Assembly (NCBI GenBank): GCA_014529385.2
Contig: CM043964.1
Span: forward strand, 102,832,087 to 102,896,086
Direction of reading: 5' to 3'
Source: Adiantum capillus-veneris
Lineage: Eukaryota; Streptophyta; Polypodiopsida; Polypodiales; Pteridaceae
DNA length: 64,000 bases
A model generated the notes under the pieces. It was not told the origin of the DNA. It saw only the letters and a program-made list of their open reading frames with translations, and ran no database searches. Positions 33,771 to 45,324 of this stretch are shown here, piece by piece. Position 1 is the first letter of the stretch, and each line of letters starts with the position of its first letter. The position numbers and the translations under genes were made by a program.

Positions 33771-35489
33771 AACTGTGTAGTCTCTTCACGTGCGGGGATC
33801 ACTTCCTTCTCTGGCTCCGGTTCTTGCTGTTGTTGCTGCTCTTGTGTAGTAATGGCCTCTTGTGCTCATTTACTTGCCTTTTGCTCTTTAAGATTTTGAG
33901 TAGCTTTGGTGGCTTTCTCTTGTTCTGGCTCTGTTTCTTTCTCTTTTTGTTTCTTGTGCTGGTCAGCCTCTTGTGTAGATTCTGTTTCTTTGGTGGACTC
34001 AAAATCTTTGGCTTTCTCTTTCTCAGGTGATGGTGGTGGTCTTGGCATTGGATGGTCCTGTTGTTCTGTGGGCGGTGAGGTGGGTCTGGGAGACTCGTAA
34101 CCTTATTCTTGTGCTTCTTCTCTAGCCGTCTCCTTGGCTTGTCTCTGTTCCTCCGCCTCTTTGGCTTTCCTAGCCGCTTCTTCTACTTCCTTCAGATTTA
34201 GGGGCCTCTGGTTCTTGGTACATTTTTTCCAAAGATTCAGTGGGGTCTTCAGCTTCCTTTCTTGTGCGATGCTTGGTTCTTGGGCCTTTAAGTCTAGTAG
34301 GCACCCATTTCTCCGGGTCCTTCCCTTGTGCTTGTCCACTATGCTGGTAGCCTATTTCTCTCTTCAAAGAGAGCTTGTTTTTGGGCTGGCTCTTCTTGGT
34401 GGGCGGCCACAACTTTTCTTTTCATTTCTTCTCTACGAGCTCTCTTTTCCTCATCATCATCAGAGCTCTAATTGCTGTGCCTTTCCGACGAGCTGTCCAA
34501 CTAATTATTCATCGGATTTATAAGATCTTTTTCCTGACCTTGTAGCTATCGGAGACGGTTGTGCTGCCAATATCCATGTGTTTTGGTCAGGATCAGGTGG
34601 TAAATTGTAAGCCATACCAATGGCATGGTATGCTATCCTCGTCAAGACTTTTGGCGCACCCAAGTAAGTGATTTTTCCTTCTTTCTTGGTGCCCTTCAAG
34701 GTGGTCAGGATATAGTGTGAGTGGTCCACTGGTTGCCTTGTTGTTGACTTTAGAACTTGGGTAAATGTGGTGGAAACCGCGTCATTTGGCGTAGTGTACC
34801 TTGGTGGCCTTTTTGCCAAGAAGTGGAAGTGTTGATGGTACAATCTAGATAGATCTTCCACCTGTTTGTGAATCAAATTTGCAAAGGTAGCCGCGACTGT
34901 CTCTTTGGTAAAGGTTCCTGCTGTTTTCCTATCTCTTGCTCATGGTCATTGCTTCTATAGGCAGCCTGAGTGCCTTTGCCACTATATTGAACTTGTTTCC
35001 TTGATGTTAGATATCTGTGCGGCTCCATCTTCTTTAATTGTGGATAAAAGCTTGTAAGCTTATTAAAAATCCACTCCGCAAAGCTCCTGTTCGTAGAAGT
35101 CTCTGAGTCCAAGCCTGCGGTTGGCTTCTTTGGTCTCTGGCTTTGTTGGCGGCAACATCATATACTTCTTTGGGTAGGAGTTGCAACTCCACCTGATGCC
35201 CCTCTTCACTCTTGAATCTGTGAAGACTGTAGTGTGATTCTCTTCTAGATGTTCTCTGGAGAGGTATGCTGCCTTGGCTGCTTTGACTGAATCAGGCTCT
35301 AGTTGATAAGCGAGAAGTTTCTACAACTTCTCCTTTTGGTTGAGCTTCTTTTTGGCCCTCTCTGCTGCTTGCATGGCTCCCCTCATGTCTCGTGTGAGAT
35401 GGCACTGAAAATGGTCAATTGTGGGCTCCAGAAAAGTCACGCGAAAGAGGTCGAAATCTCTCTCTACAAAGGCTGCAAGTGGAAATGAG
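33771..35489 (-). pseudogene. B accessory region, N-terminal part
   Basis: Continuation of B's 3' accessory region on the other side of D. Pieces on the - strand: 35112-34873 (about 80 codons, RSFAEWIFNKLTSFYPQL), 34876-34505 (about 120 codons, VEDLSRLYHQHFHFLAKRPP, HYILTTLKGTKKEGKITYLG) and then a Lys/Glu/Gln-rich stretch down to 33780. Frames shift several times. The whole (with 26041-27976) would encode perhaps 900 residues: a globular N-terminus, a charged low-complexity middle, a coiled coil and a C-terminal domain. Function unknown; position suggests an accessory or env-like product. Confidence 0.5.
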
Positions 35490-36140
35490 GTGGTTTTAGA
35501 CTACTTTGGATATCTATACGCGGACTTCCCGAACCAATTTTCCCCAAATTCCCCCGTTAGTCCTATTAGGCCGTGAAATCTATGTTAGACTCAAAAATTT
35601 CCATGATCGGATTCTTGTAGCTCATTTTGCAAGAATTTGGAAAAGTAGGCTTGGCCGCCTAGTTTAGGCTTCCCGCTTCCATCTTCTGATTTCATTGAGA
35701 ATTTTTATACTTGTCCGCCTTGTCTTCTTGATCACCATCGTGTCTTCCGTTTTTCCATCTGAGCTTCTTTGCTATTTATTATTAATTTTTGACATGTTTA
35801 TTTGAAAAAACGAAAGAAAATAGCAAAATGCTGTAAAAAAGTCAAGTGAAAATCCAATAATTAAGAAAATCCATTGAAAAACATAGTTTTATTGTTTTTT
35901 GTTGGATTTTTCTATTTTTAAGCCTCATTATTAATAAAAATAATGAAAAATACCCAAAAAAGGAAATTTTTAAATGATTTTTTGATAGTATATACACTAT
36001 TTACACTCATCGGGAAGATATTCTCAATGAATTTTCCCATGATGATGAATTATAAAGGCATTATTAGGTAATTCTACAAAAAATCACACGTTAATATCAA
36101 ACTTCTTCCTCCCTCTTCAAACATTGCCCTTAATTACTTA
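35490..36140. other. AT-rich stretch within B, no gene seen
   Basis: About 650 bases, strongly AT-rich from 35770 to 36110, between the region after the second protease-like domain and the accessory region. Stops occur in all frames. An ATAGTATATACACTAT-like imperfect palindrome lies near 35987. It could be an intergenic spacer or promoter for the accessory region, but nothing proves that. Confidence 0.45.
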
Positions 36141-36869
36141 GTACTTAGTGCCCTTCCACCCCTCCTAGATGGCGTACTCCGGGACGACTGTGTGCATGGG
36201 TTGAACAATTGTGTCTATGCATAGCCGTGGTTGGCTCTACCATGCTATGAAGATCAATACAATTCAAACCAATATGTTGTGCAAGAGCTGGGTCTTGAGT
36301 AACTAACTCAAGGATTTTCGATGTCGAGGTTTGTTGCTGATGTCTTCCAAAGAGAAAATCTTGTAGCTTGTGTGCTCTCTGTTTAATTGTACCATCAAGA
36401 TACTTTAGCACACTGATTGCTTGAGCTGTTGGTAGCACTTTTGACTGTTGTTGAGCTTTTTCTCGCCATCGGTAGCTTGGTTTGCTTGGTGCTGCATGGT
36501 GTGGTGGAGTCTTTTGAGACTTAACTCGCCATTGCTTGATTGGTTTTACGATAAGTGGAGAAGATAAGTGCTCTTTTCTCTTCCAAACCATTTTCATATT
36601 AGGTTCCTTGCTCGGAGATGCTCGTCTCTGTGTTTTAACCCTTGGAACCTTCTTTTGTTTTTGTGTGAAGTTTTAGGCACTCATATCTGAATCGGTTTAT
36701 CCTTAAGCTGTGCTTTTGGTACCCAAATTTGCGTGACTCTTTGCATGCTACTTGTAGCATTTGATTGTTGAGGGGATGGAGAAGACTAACTACTTCATGG
36801 TTTGGTATGTTGATTGCTTCTTTTCCATTCCTCCTTGCTTGGTGCAATTGGAACAATGAGTTGCCCTCC
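36141..36869 (-). pseudogene. B post-integrase linker, Gln/Lys-rich
   Basis: Open pieces 36856-36635 and 36597-36145 on the - strand encode low-complexity Gln/His/Ser/Lys-rich residues (HQQQTSTSK, KAQQQSK) in changing frames. No domain recognised. It follows the second retropepsin-like domain directly. Confidence 0.4.
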
Positions 36870-37201
36870 TTTAGGTGATAGCTTTAGCTGATTTGTATCC
36901 CAATCTGGTACTGCTTTGTATGTTCGCATCCAGGGAATTCCAAGAATCATCATCTCATTCATGTTTCATGTGGTAAGCATATAGAGGATATGAACATCCA
37001 TGTAATATCACGTTCAAGTTGGCTACTCCCAATGTTGGAGTTGATTTTTTGTTGCATCCTTTGATTGTCATTATTTCTGTTGTCAATGCTTGACTTTGCC
37101 TTTTTGTACGTGGAATAATTGACTGCGTTTACTCTAGCTCCTGTGTTGACCAAATCATTGGTGCTATGATTGTTGAGTTGTACTTTGATGCGCAGGTCCA
37201 T
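36870..37201 (-). pseudogene. B second retropepsin-like domain, downstream of integrase
   Basis: From an ATG at 37201 the - strand encodes MDLRIKVQLNN, then the active-site-like strand LVNTGARVNAV, where N stands for the catalytic Asp of DTG. After one frame change the second frame gives the flap-like track TLGVANLNVILHG; after another, MMILGIPWMRTYKAVPDW, the typical retropepsin end (ILG.PW, then DW). Strand order and spacing (about 105 residues) fit a retropepsin. It lies about 250 bases after the integrase C-terminus, where gypsy elements do not normally have a protease; B's ordinary protease is at 41660-41841. It could be a duplicated domain or a captured gag-pol piece; the direct continuation from integrase favours part of B. 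Confidence 0.62.
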
Positions 37202-38817
37202 TCCATCTAACTAGTCATCATCTGTTGAAACTACGTCTTTAGGTAATTCCCATTATAAGTCCTCATCAATTTTCAGAGTGTTGATGGGAATCGATATCTG
37301 TTGATTCTTGAGAGCATCTTTCCGCTGGAGTACCTAAAGCCGAGCTTCCTCTTGGGCTTCATCAATAACATGTTGTCATTTAATCTTCCTTTGCTTGGCT
37401 GCATGAATTCTTTCTAGCGATTCATTGGTTAGTTGAAAATTGTATTTCTTTAAACGATATCCACTAACCCAATTAGCCATTGGTTTACCATCTAGGGTGG
37501 ACGATTTTACTACACCACTTGGAGATACATCTTCAATGATAAACGATTCGTTTCCCTTTTTCTTAAACTTGGGAGTGTTTTGCTTAAGGGAATAGACTAA
37601 AACTAAGTCCCCTTTCTTGAAGATTTTAATGATTAAGTGGGAATCAAAAAATTGTTTTTGTTTCTGCTTTTGTCATAGATATGAGCTACAACAGTTAGCC
37701 TTTGCTCATCTAGCTTTTCTAAATCTTCAAGTCTTTTTGACAATTCATGTCCAGTCCACTCAAGATTCTGTGCTACCTTAATGTCGGCAACAAAAATTCT
37801 ATTGGAAGTATGACATCAAGACCATAAACAAGGTTAAAGGGTGTAGCATTTAAAGTTGTGTTGAATGAAACTCGATAAGCCCATAGAGTAGCATGGAGAC
37901 TCATTTCCCAGTGCATCCTTCCTAAACTAACCACTTTAGTCAGCACCGAGCTAAGAATTTTATTCGTATGCTCAGCTTGTCTATTTGCTCGTGGGTGATA
38001 GGGACCTGATTAGTTATGGATGACCATAAACTCATTAAGCAAATACTCGATTATCTCATTGAGAAAATGAGTTCACCGATCACTGACAATTTTTATTGGC
38101 AATCCATATCTCGTGAACACATACTCATATAAGAATGCAACAGTGGTTCTGGCATCATTCTTTTGAGTTTCTTTAGCCTTGGCCCACTTGGTCAAATAGT
38201 TCGTAGCTACAATGATATATTGAGCTTGGGTTCTATAAGCAGGTGGTTGTATTGGTCCAACAAAATCTATACCCCGTTTTGCGAAACTAATCTTCGTAGG
38301 ATACGTTAGCATCGACTATTGGTCTTAAGGGCATGCTATCTACTCATGTTGGCATTTTTGCTCGTTGACAAGCATCACACCTTCCAACATATTCTTTGGC
38401 ATCTGCAAAAAGTATTGGCCACCATATGCGTGCCATCAATATTGCTTTTGCGGTGGTCTCACTAGAAAAGTGACCTCCAACTAATCCAGCATGTGCTTGT
38501 TCTATAATCGGAATATACTCATTTTTATTTGCACAAAGACGCAAATGTTGATCTTTACCCCTCCAATACAATTGGTTTCCAATAAGAGCATAGTCTCTTG
38601 CTTCAGTTTCAATTGCTCTTTGACAGCATTTACTAATATCCTCCGGAGATGTTTGGCTCGATAAGTAAGTAACGAGATAGTTACTCCACTTAGGAACAAG
38701 TGACATTTGAAACAATGTTACATGAGGTATGGGTGTTTGTTTTTGACATTGAGGGAAATACTTTACAAAATATCGGACATCTCTCCTCATAGTCGGCCAA
38801 AATACTCCAAGTCTCAA
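37202..38817 (-). pseudogene. pol: B integrase
   Basis: Zinc-binding domain in 38817-38344: HAGLVGGHF and CDACQRAK give the His and Cys pairs. The core follows at 38312-38073 with RGIDFVGPI (first Asp), YLTKWAKA and YGLPIKIVSDR (second Asp). Between 38072 and 37760 the Glu region (SGPYHPRANRQAEHTNK) and LWAYRVSFNTT, TPFNLVYG are readable through frame changes. The C-terminus ends with VSGYRLKKYNFQL near 37430 and has no chromodomain. Several stops make it inactive. Confidence 0.82.
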
Positions 38818-38959
38818 GATTCATTGCATAGTTTGGTCTTCCGCAAAGTGAAGTCCTACTATGGTAACATGTGATTGACTTAGGTATTGTTCTTTTCTTC
38901 GGGATTATTGCATAAAAGCAATATCTCATCTCAATTTCTTTTGTATAGCCTACCAACTA

Positions 38960-39567
38960 GTAATTGATACATAGCCGATTGCTAGATCGATTGCTAGATT
39001 AATCTGATCATGATAGGAAGTGGTATTTGTGAATCCACTTGAGCTATTGTCATCAATGACACAATGTTTTTCGACCATCGAGGTATCATTTCCACGGAGA
39101 ACAAATAGCATCTGGTAGATCATCATCTACCCCTTTAGGTGATTCTCCTAAAACAATCCTTAACCAATGATGTGTAGTGCCTTTTTTTACAACCACAGTG
39201 AAATCAAATTCCAGAAGAAGAATGATGAACCATCTCACTATTCTCTCTGTGCTGCATGGCTTGTTGACCAAATACAACAAAGCTTTGGTGGTCCACAAAG
39301 AACACAAACTTGTTGGCTAATAGGTAATGTCTATACTTTTTAACGGTATGATCATTCCTAATCCTTCCCTTTTGGTGGTGGTGTAATTCTCTTCTGCCAT
39401 GTTCAATTGTCGTCTAGCATAAGAAATAGGAAATTAAATTTTCCCGTCTCCTGGTTGAGCTAGTATACAACTGATAGCAAAATTTGAAGCATCTACATGT
39501 ACGTGGAATACCTTATTCCAATATGGTGCTTTCCTTATTGGAGCTGAGGTGAGAGCTTGTTTAAGCT
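38960..39567 (-). pseudogene. pol: B RNase H
   Basis: Readable in pieces: YARRQLNMAEENYTTTKREGL (39420-39360) and, in 39307-39086, KALLYLVNKPCSTERIVRWF and LEFDFTVVVKKGTTHHW, the usual end of RNase H in Athila/Tat-like elements. The start of the domain is frame-shifted. No second RNase H is seen between here and integrase. Confidence 0.72.
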
Positions 39568-40336
39568 TCATAAGGATTCTTCACATGCCTCGGTCCATTC
39601 AAAGTGCATAATCAAGATATACATGGGTTTTGCAATCATAGCGTACATGTAGGTGAACCGTCGATAATATCCACAATGCCCCATGAAGGCTTGTACCCCC
39701 TTTACTGTTGTTGGTCTAGGAAAATCAACAATGACATTAATCTTCTTAATATCAATAGCTATGCCATTTTTAGACACTATATGTCCAAGAAGTTTTCCTT
39801 GTCTACCCATGAATGTGCACTTTTCAGGATTTAAGCAAATCCTATAAAGTCTACATTTTTTGAATACCTTTTCGAGATGTTCAAAATGACCATCCCAGAT
39901 TGATGAATGTATGCATAGATCATCCATATATACTTCTAAGAACTTCCTAAGATATTCTTTAAAGGCATGGCTCATCAACCTTTGAAATGTGGCTGGAGCA
40001 TTAGTTAACCCAAACGGCATAACCCGATAGGCAAATATACCCCATTTTGTTGCAAAAGAAGTTTATGCTGATCTTTTGGGTCAAACAAAAGTTGACTGTA
40101 TCCCAAAAATCATTCTAAGAAGTTGTAAGCTTATTTTCTTGCAACTCGCTCTAAAACATGCTCAGTTATCAGAAGAGGAAAGTTGTCTCTAATGGTAACT
40201 GCATTCATCTTTTTAAGATTAACTCACACTCGTAATTTTCCATCGTTCTTGGGTTCTACCACAATTGGAGACACCCAATCTGTGTGTTCAATTTCGTAAA
40301 TGAATTTAGCTTCCTTTAGTTTTTCAATCTCTTCTT
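39568..40336 (-). pseudogene. pol: B reverse transcriptase
   Basis: Fingers at about 40330-40200 (DWVSPIVVEPKN, then a TGA where a Cys-Val track is normal), a damaged stretch to 40025, then the well-kept palm and thumb in 40020-39568: [16 protein letters not shown], the catalytic Y-M-D-D box in VYMDDLCIHSS, CTFMGRQGKLLGHIVS and FMGHCGYYRRF. YMDD is the form usual in Athila-like elements. Confidence 0.83.
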
Positions 40337-40960
40337 TTATCTTCCAAATATTTCATTATACGTGTATGGCCTTTGTCTACTTGGTTTCGTATTATCTCTC
40401 ATGGGTATGTTATGTTGACAGATTTCTGGATCAACACCCTTGAGATCCTTATAAGACCAAGAAAAGATATCTTGGTATTCCTTTAACAAGATCAACAAGA
40501 GCTTTTCTTCTTCTTCTGTTAGGTCATTCTCAATGTAAGCAGGTCTAGGCTCTTCTCCTGGTTTAGCCAAGTCTATTTTTTTAGCGTTTTCAGGCCCTTC
40601 GTAAGACTCGTCCTGTTTCCTTAGTTCCCTAACAGGTTGTTCGACTATGATTTTCCGATCTTGGAGAGTATACTTTTTGTAACAGGATGGAACATGCATT
40701 ACATCCTTACCATCCTATTCCGTGGTTTCCATTTTGGTTGTGTATATTTCCTTTAGAGCTTTTTTCAACTCTTGATATTTCTTTTTCTGCTCGACTCGTG
40801 TCGTGGTTGGCTTCTTATCCTGTGATTTTGCTTGAGTACCCTTCCTTGTTTTTCTCGATGTTTGAGACATTTTTGAGTTTTTTGTTTGAAAGATATCTCC
40901 GAGTGATTTTGTCCTTGACACAATCATTTGCGTCTATCTGCATCAAAAATTAAGTTTTAC
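40337..40960 (-). pseudogene. pol: B linker before RT
   Basis: 40927-40715 is Lys/Thr/Gln-rich (a basic linker); 40699-40337 gives an acidic track and LLLILLKEYQDIFSWSYKDLKG, the pre-RT motif, followed by RQRPYTYNE. A stop at 40714 separates the two. Confidence 0.72.
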
Positions 40961-41841
40961 TGGAGACAGATGGCATAGGTCGTGTTTTCACAATTTTGGT
41001 GTCTCTTTTTTGTCTATACCATTTTTGTCTTCTTGATTTGTGGTTTGGAAAGTCAAAAAACTTTTCCTCCTCTCCTTTTAAAAGTAGATTAGCTCTCATA
41101 TGCTCTTTTTCTGACCCCGAATCTTCTGAGGTAGCTCATTGTTCATCTAAATCATCAGTTGCATCATAATAGAGGTCTGAAAAGACTTGTTGAGATTTTA
41201 TTAAGTCCTTGGGTTCCTCATCTTTGTCTTCAATGTTGAGGATTGAAATCATTTGTATGGGAGTTATGTCATAGCCATCCTCATTGCAAAATTGAGTAGG
41301 CATAGACGTATTCACACATACATCCATTATCGCTAAAATTTGAGTCCACTCAAATGTCTCAAACAAATGCTCTAGAAAGGGTCCAGGTATATAGGCTTTG
41401 TCTGTGCAGTCCCTTTCTAGGATACATTCTTCTCGTCTTAAGGTTCCGTTTTCTGAAGCTCCATACATCCAAATAGGAGTGTCTTTATTTAACCAAGATG
41501 GAAGTTTAGTTTCAACCGAAGAGAATGAATCAAACTCTTGGATGGGTGTTTTCAAAACATCTCTATAAGTGGGATCTTTTAGATTTACTCTTGCTATAGA
41601 TTCCACTTGCTTCAAGTACAAATAATTGTTTCCCCAATCTTGGATAAGCTGTACCTATCGCATGAAAGGTCTTCCCAATATGATTTCATAGTTGAGTTTT
41701 TTCCCAAAGTCTACTATGGCCAAAGTGTGTTGATATTAAATTCCACACGAATTGACTATCACTTTTTCAAGCAGCCCTAATGGTCTCTCAATGTGTTTGT
41801 CAGCCAACTGCAATTTCATTTGAGTTTGTCTAATGACTGGC
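40961..41841 (-). pseudogene. pol: B protease C-terminal half and downstream linker
   Basis: Immediately left of S3 the - strand reads QMKLQLADKHIERPLG, then after one stop AIVDFGKKLNYEIILGRPFM (41760-41665). This is the C-terminal part of an Athila-type protease (QLAD..., ILGRPF). The linker 41621-41136 is open for about 161 codons with an acidic end. The active-site half is missing: the frame on the other side of S3 ends at a Met-Ala-Ile-Leu track where D-S-G should follow. Confidence 0.72.
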
Positions 41842-42579
41842 TGTCCCTAGGATACCCATAATGCTTTAGTGGCTATGGCTATGCCAGCTTCACTATCCAG
41901 TATGTTGGGAGAAGAGGGGGAGATCAACCGCTTAAAATATTCAACACCAGCTTCCAAGCAATCACCATCAACCTGTCCACCTCTTCTTCCAATTTCCAAG
42001 CACACACACTCACCTAGACTATGACACACACACACACAGTAAACATAGAATTGACATAGACAAGCTTGTAAGAGAGTGTAAGAGATGTGTAAGAGATGGA
42101 GACTAGATTAGAGAGTACACAGCAAATAACCATAGCATAAGAGAGTAGAGAGGAGAATCTGCAAGAGAAAGGCCTAAATCTAGCCCCAAACTCCACGGAA
42201 CCTCTCTTGTGGAGTTGGTATTTAATATATTATTTTTGAGTTTGAGGTGCCAAAATTTGAGGCCCCTCTTTTTACAACCACTTCACTTTTGTAAATGAGT
42301 GAAGGTCATTAGTTCTTGCATGACCCATAAGGGGAGTTCCCACCACAACTATTTACAGAGCCATAGTGGCTTATTGAAATGATATTCTAAGATACTGTGC
42401 AAATATAAAATGGCCAAGAGTAATTGCCGTCACCTCTTCATCAACTCCCCGCATTCCACTCTACAAAATCATCATCAACTCAATTAGTAAAATAAATAGA
42501 CAGCACATAATTAACCATTACGCCAGCTATCCCAATTGCAGCTAACCACTACAACAGGAGGGTGCCCAGTCTCGTAACA
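41842..42579 (-). mobile_element. S3: probable solo LTR in B's protease
   Basis: On the - strand a 738-bp block runs from TGTTACGAGACTGGGCACCC to CCTAGGGACA, has TATATTAAATACC as a TATA-like site and CT-rich sequence after it, all LTR-like. It separates the two halves of B's protease. The flanks (TACTG and GCCAG in that orientation) do not match, and about 20 protease residues including the catalytic triad are absent, so insertion seems to have been accompanied or followed by a deletion. A second copy for comparison is not in the window. Confidence 0.6.
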
Positions 42580-43505
42580 CAGTATCGCCATGGTTTCAAT
42601 GTCATTATATTTCACCGGGGAGGGTGGTGTTTCCTTCCTCTCCTTCATAATTTTCTCCGACTTTGTTTATGGAAACTGATCGAATCTCTTTGTTGTCCAT
42701 TTCATTTTTCAATTTTCCCAAGTTTTTGGAGATTAACCCAGTTATCCCCACCTTCTCTAGGGTTTTCTGTAAATCATTCCATAAGTATGGTGTGAGCTTT
42801 AGCAATTCTCCCAAGCTAAGAGTGCATTGGATGGGTCTAGACATGATTGAATGAATGTTGTCTACTTCTAAGGTCTATTCAGCTCTTTTTACTTGAGTGG
42901 TCTTACACACGATGGAATTATCTTTGTTATCTCCCAAGTAAGAAGATAATGTTTTCAAGGTCAATGGTTTTGACATTCCCGAAGCTTCTGATCCGCAATC
43001 CTTGTACAAGGGTCAGATGGTAGGTTATCCAACCATACTTCCTCTATAGGAGCTGACTTTAGAGTTAGGCTCCCATCATTGATCTCTCTCACTTTTTCCC
43101 ATAAGTGTCCTGGCCAGTCTTCCTCTACAAATGGAATTGCGTCTAAGGCAGGCTTCACTGTCAGGCACTATAAGCTCTGGTTCTTTTGTTTCAAGGAGGG
43201 GTTCTGCTACCACATCAGATTTTTCTTTAGTGTCTCTCACCACAAGCTCTTCAAGTTTCGCAATATGTTCAAGCTTGGGTTTTTGTTTTTCCAATATTTC
43301 TTGCGTGATTCTTGCCAAATTTTGATAAGCTTCTAGCTTTGCTGCTTCCATGTCTAGAGAAGGATAGTTTTTTCATTTGTTTTTCATGTTTTGGCCTGCT
43401 TGGTAGGCTTCCAAGGCGGCATTAATAGGCTCAAAATTTTTATCAACCAGAATGGAGGGCCTCTAGATTTCACGGTTGTTTCTTGAAATTCACTTCCAGT
43501 TTCTT
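42580..43505 (-). pseudogene. B gag-protease connector
   Basis: Pieces on the - strand: 43351-43076 (KLEAYQNLARITQEILEKQ, coiled-coil-like), 43158-42961 (VEEDWPGHLWEKVREIND) and 42844-42605 (QCTLSLGELLKLTPYLWNDL, KTLEKVGITG). This type of connector, with a Leu-rich segment just before the protease, occurs in Athila-like polyproteins. Two frame changes and two stops are present. Confidence 0.6.
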
Positions 43506-44017
43506 TCAACTTTTCCTCGAATAGCTTTTTTCCTTTCTCCTCGATTTCAACCCGTTGTTTTGTTTTCTCATCTCATATCTTTTACTTCTGCTTCTTTTGA
43601 TTCTTTGAGAAGAAACTTTTGTATTTTTCGAATCATCAAAGGATTTGTGTTTCTTTTTCTTGGCTTGGGCTCTAGTGATTACCTTGATTGGAACGATTGG
43701 TTCACTCTCTGATGAGCTACTAGGTATCACTTGGACTACGTTTCGTATGGTTTTACCCTTGTTCAAAGGATTTTTAGGGCAATCTTCCGAATAGTGTCCC
43801 CCCTTTTGCAACATTTTATGCAATCGGCTTCAACTGGTTTGAGGTTTTTGTCAAGATGTGGACATTCATTTTTCCAATGATCATCAGCACCACAGTTATG
43901 ACAGTTTCCTGTTCTTGGCTTCATCATGGGTCTTACCATGGGAGGTCTGACACCTTGATTAGCTACATAATACATTGGTGCAAGCTCTAGTGGAGCATAA
44001 GTCACTGTTTCTTCCAT
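43506..44017 (-). pseudogene. gag: B gag nucleocapsid with two zinc knuckles
   Basis: The first knuckle CHNCGADDHWKNEC is complete. The second starts CIKCCKRG and is completed in the neighbouring frame by HYSEDC; one extra G in a G-run near 43800 causes the shift, leaving the Cys/His ligands otherwise intact. A basic, Ser/Lys-rich tail follows to 43506. Two knuckles distinguish B from the single-knuckle chromoviruses C and D. Confidence 0.8.
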
Positions 44018-45324
44018 TGTTGTGGATGTGAATTATACCAATCTCCTTCTACCATTACTGTAGATGGACTAGGCTGTGCATAGGGTGTAACAGGCAGTAA
44101 TGCTTATTCATCTATGACTCCTTCAGAGTGCATGTACTTTACAAGCACTACATTATGTCCTGGATACGGAGGTTGTTGTCCCAACATAGGTTGAGGTCTT
44201 TTCATACCCATTGGTGGTCTTTGAGCTTGGGCCATAATAGGTTGATATCTGTATATGGTTGTCCTTGTGGCCTCAAGGGCACGTACTGAACATTCCCATC
44301 ATACTTTGGTCTGAAGTAGCACTCGTGGGTCTCATGGTTGGTCCATTTACCCTTGATTGCACACCATTTGTGTGGCCTAATTGGTTGTCCCTGTTGAGGT
44401 ATCCCCTGTCATGGTCCCCTCATAGGTGCTTTTTGCATGTTGTTCATCATGTCGTTCATCCTTTTAAGCATATCTTCTATGGCTGAGAGTGGTGTTGCAG
44501 CAGCCGTTCCCACTTGTGCTGGTTTAGTGGATGCTATTTTCTCGCTTTGGTTATCCTTAGGGACATCTTCTTTGTTGAAAATTTTACAATTGTCTCCTAA
44601 GTCTAAGGCATCTGACACACATGCTTCTAGGGTGGTATGCTTCTTGCTATAGAGTATAGCACGAAGTTCTTTGTTTAGCAGTCCCTCCAGAAACAAAGAT
44701 ACAAGGCTTTCTTCTGCTGGTATCTCCAGCTCAAGGTATTTGGAAATGTATTGTTTCATTCCAGTTGCACAATCCCTAACAGACTCACCATGTTTCTTTT
44801 TGAAGCTGTAGATTTGAGCTACGGTATTATGTTTGATCTTTGTTTTGGAACAAGCAGCTACAAATCCTTGAGCTAATGTGTTCAAGTCCATGATTGACCT
44901 TGGTGGAATGTTTTGGAACCAAGTCAATGCCTTTTCTTCTAATGTCATTCCAAACTTCTCGAATTGAGTATGGAAATCGAATATACGCTCTACTCTTAGC
45001 ACTTGCTTAAAGCTTGCTAATTGGTCGTATGGATCCCTTGATCCACTGTATTTTCTGACCCATTTCTGAAAATCAGCTGGTCTAACGCATCTATTTGGTT
45101 CAACTCCCGGTCTCCTGGCAGTTGGTCCTGTTCCGAGTCCTTCAAACCAGTCTGTTGGAAATAGTGACTCATGTAGCCCTGAACTAGCCTTAGTGTCACC
45201 CGGTTTTCTACGTGATGAGGTGGTTTCTGGTTTCTTACCATTACTCTCAAATGATCTCTCACGGTGTTCAACTCTTGGAATTGTATATGGTCCTTGTCCC
45301 AATATCCAATCCCGTATGGAATAC
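44018..45324 (-). pseudogene. gag: B gag, capsid part
   Basis: From 45324 leftward the - strand continues the gag started at 55294 (the open frame appears to start at 45338, but those codons are LTR of C). Motifs: FPTDWFEGLG, FQKWVRKYSG, FDFHTQFEKFG, ALTWFQNIPP, NTLAQGFVAAC, IYSFKKKHGES and LFLEGLLNKELR, the normal order of a Retrotrans_gag-type capsid. About 305 codons are open without a stop, to 44409; then Pro/Gln-rich linker in broken frames to the zinc knuckles. Confidence 0.83.

Noticed and set aside
27950-33800. Target duplication for D
   Set aside because: The 5' LTR lacks its outer half, so the left-hand duplicate cannot be placed; CCACG next to the 3' LTR has no partner at the other end.
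34100-34420. Possible host gene with Lys/Glu/Gln-rich protein
   Set aside because: It lies in line with B's accessory region between B's integrase and 3' LTR, with several frame changes; no exon-like structure of a host gene is visible.
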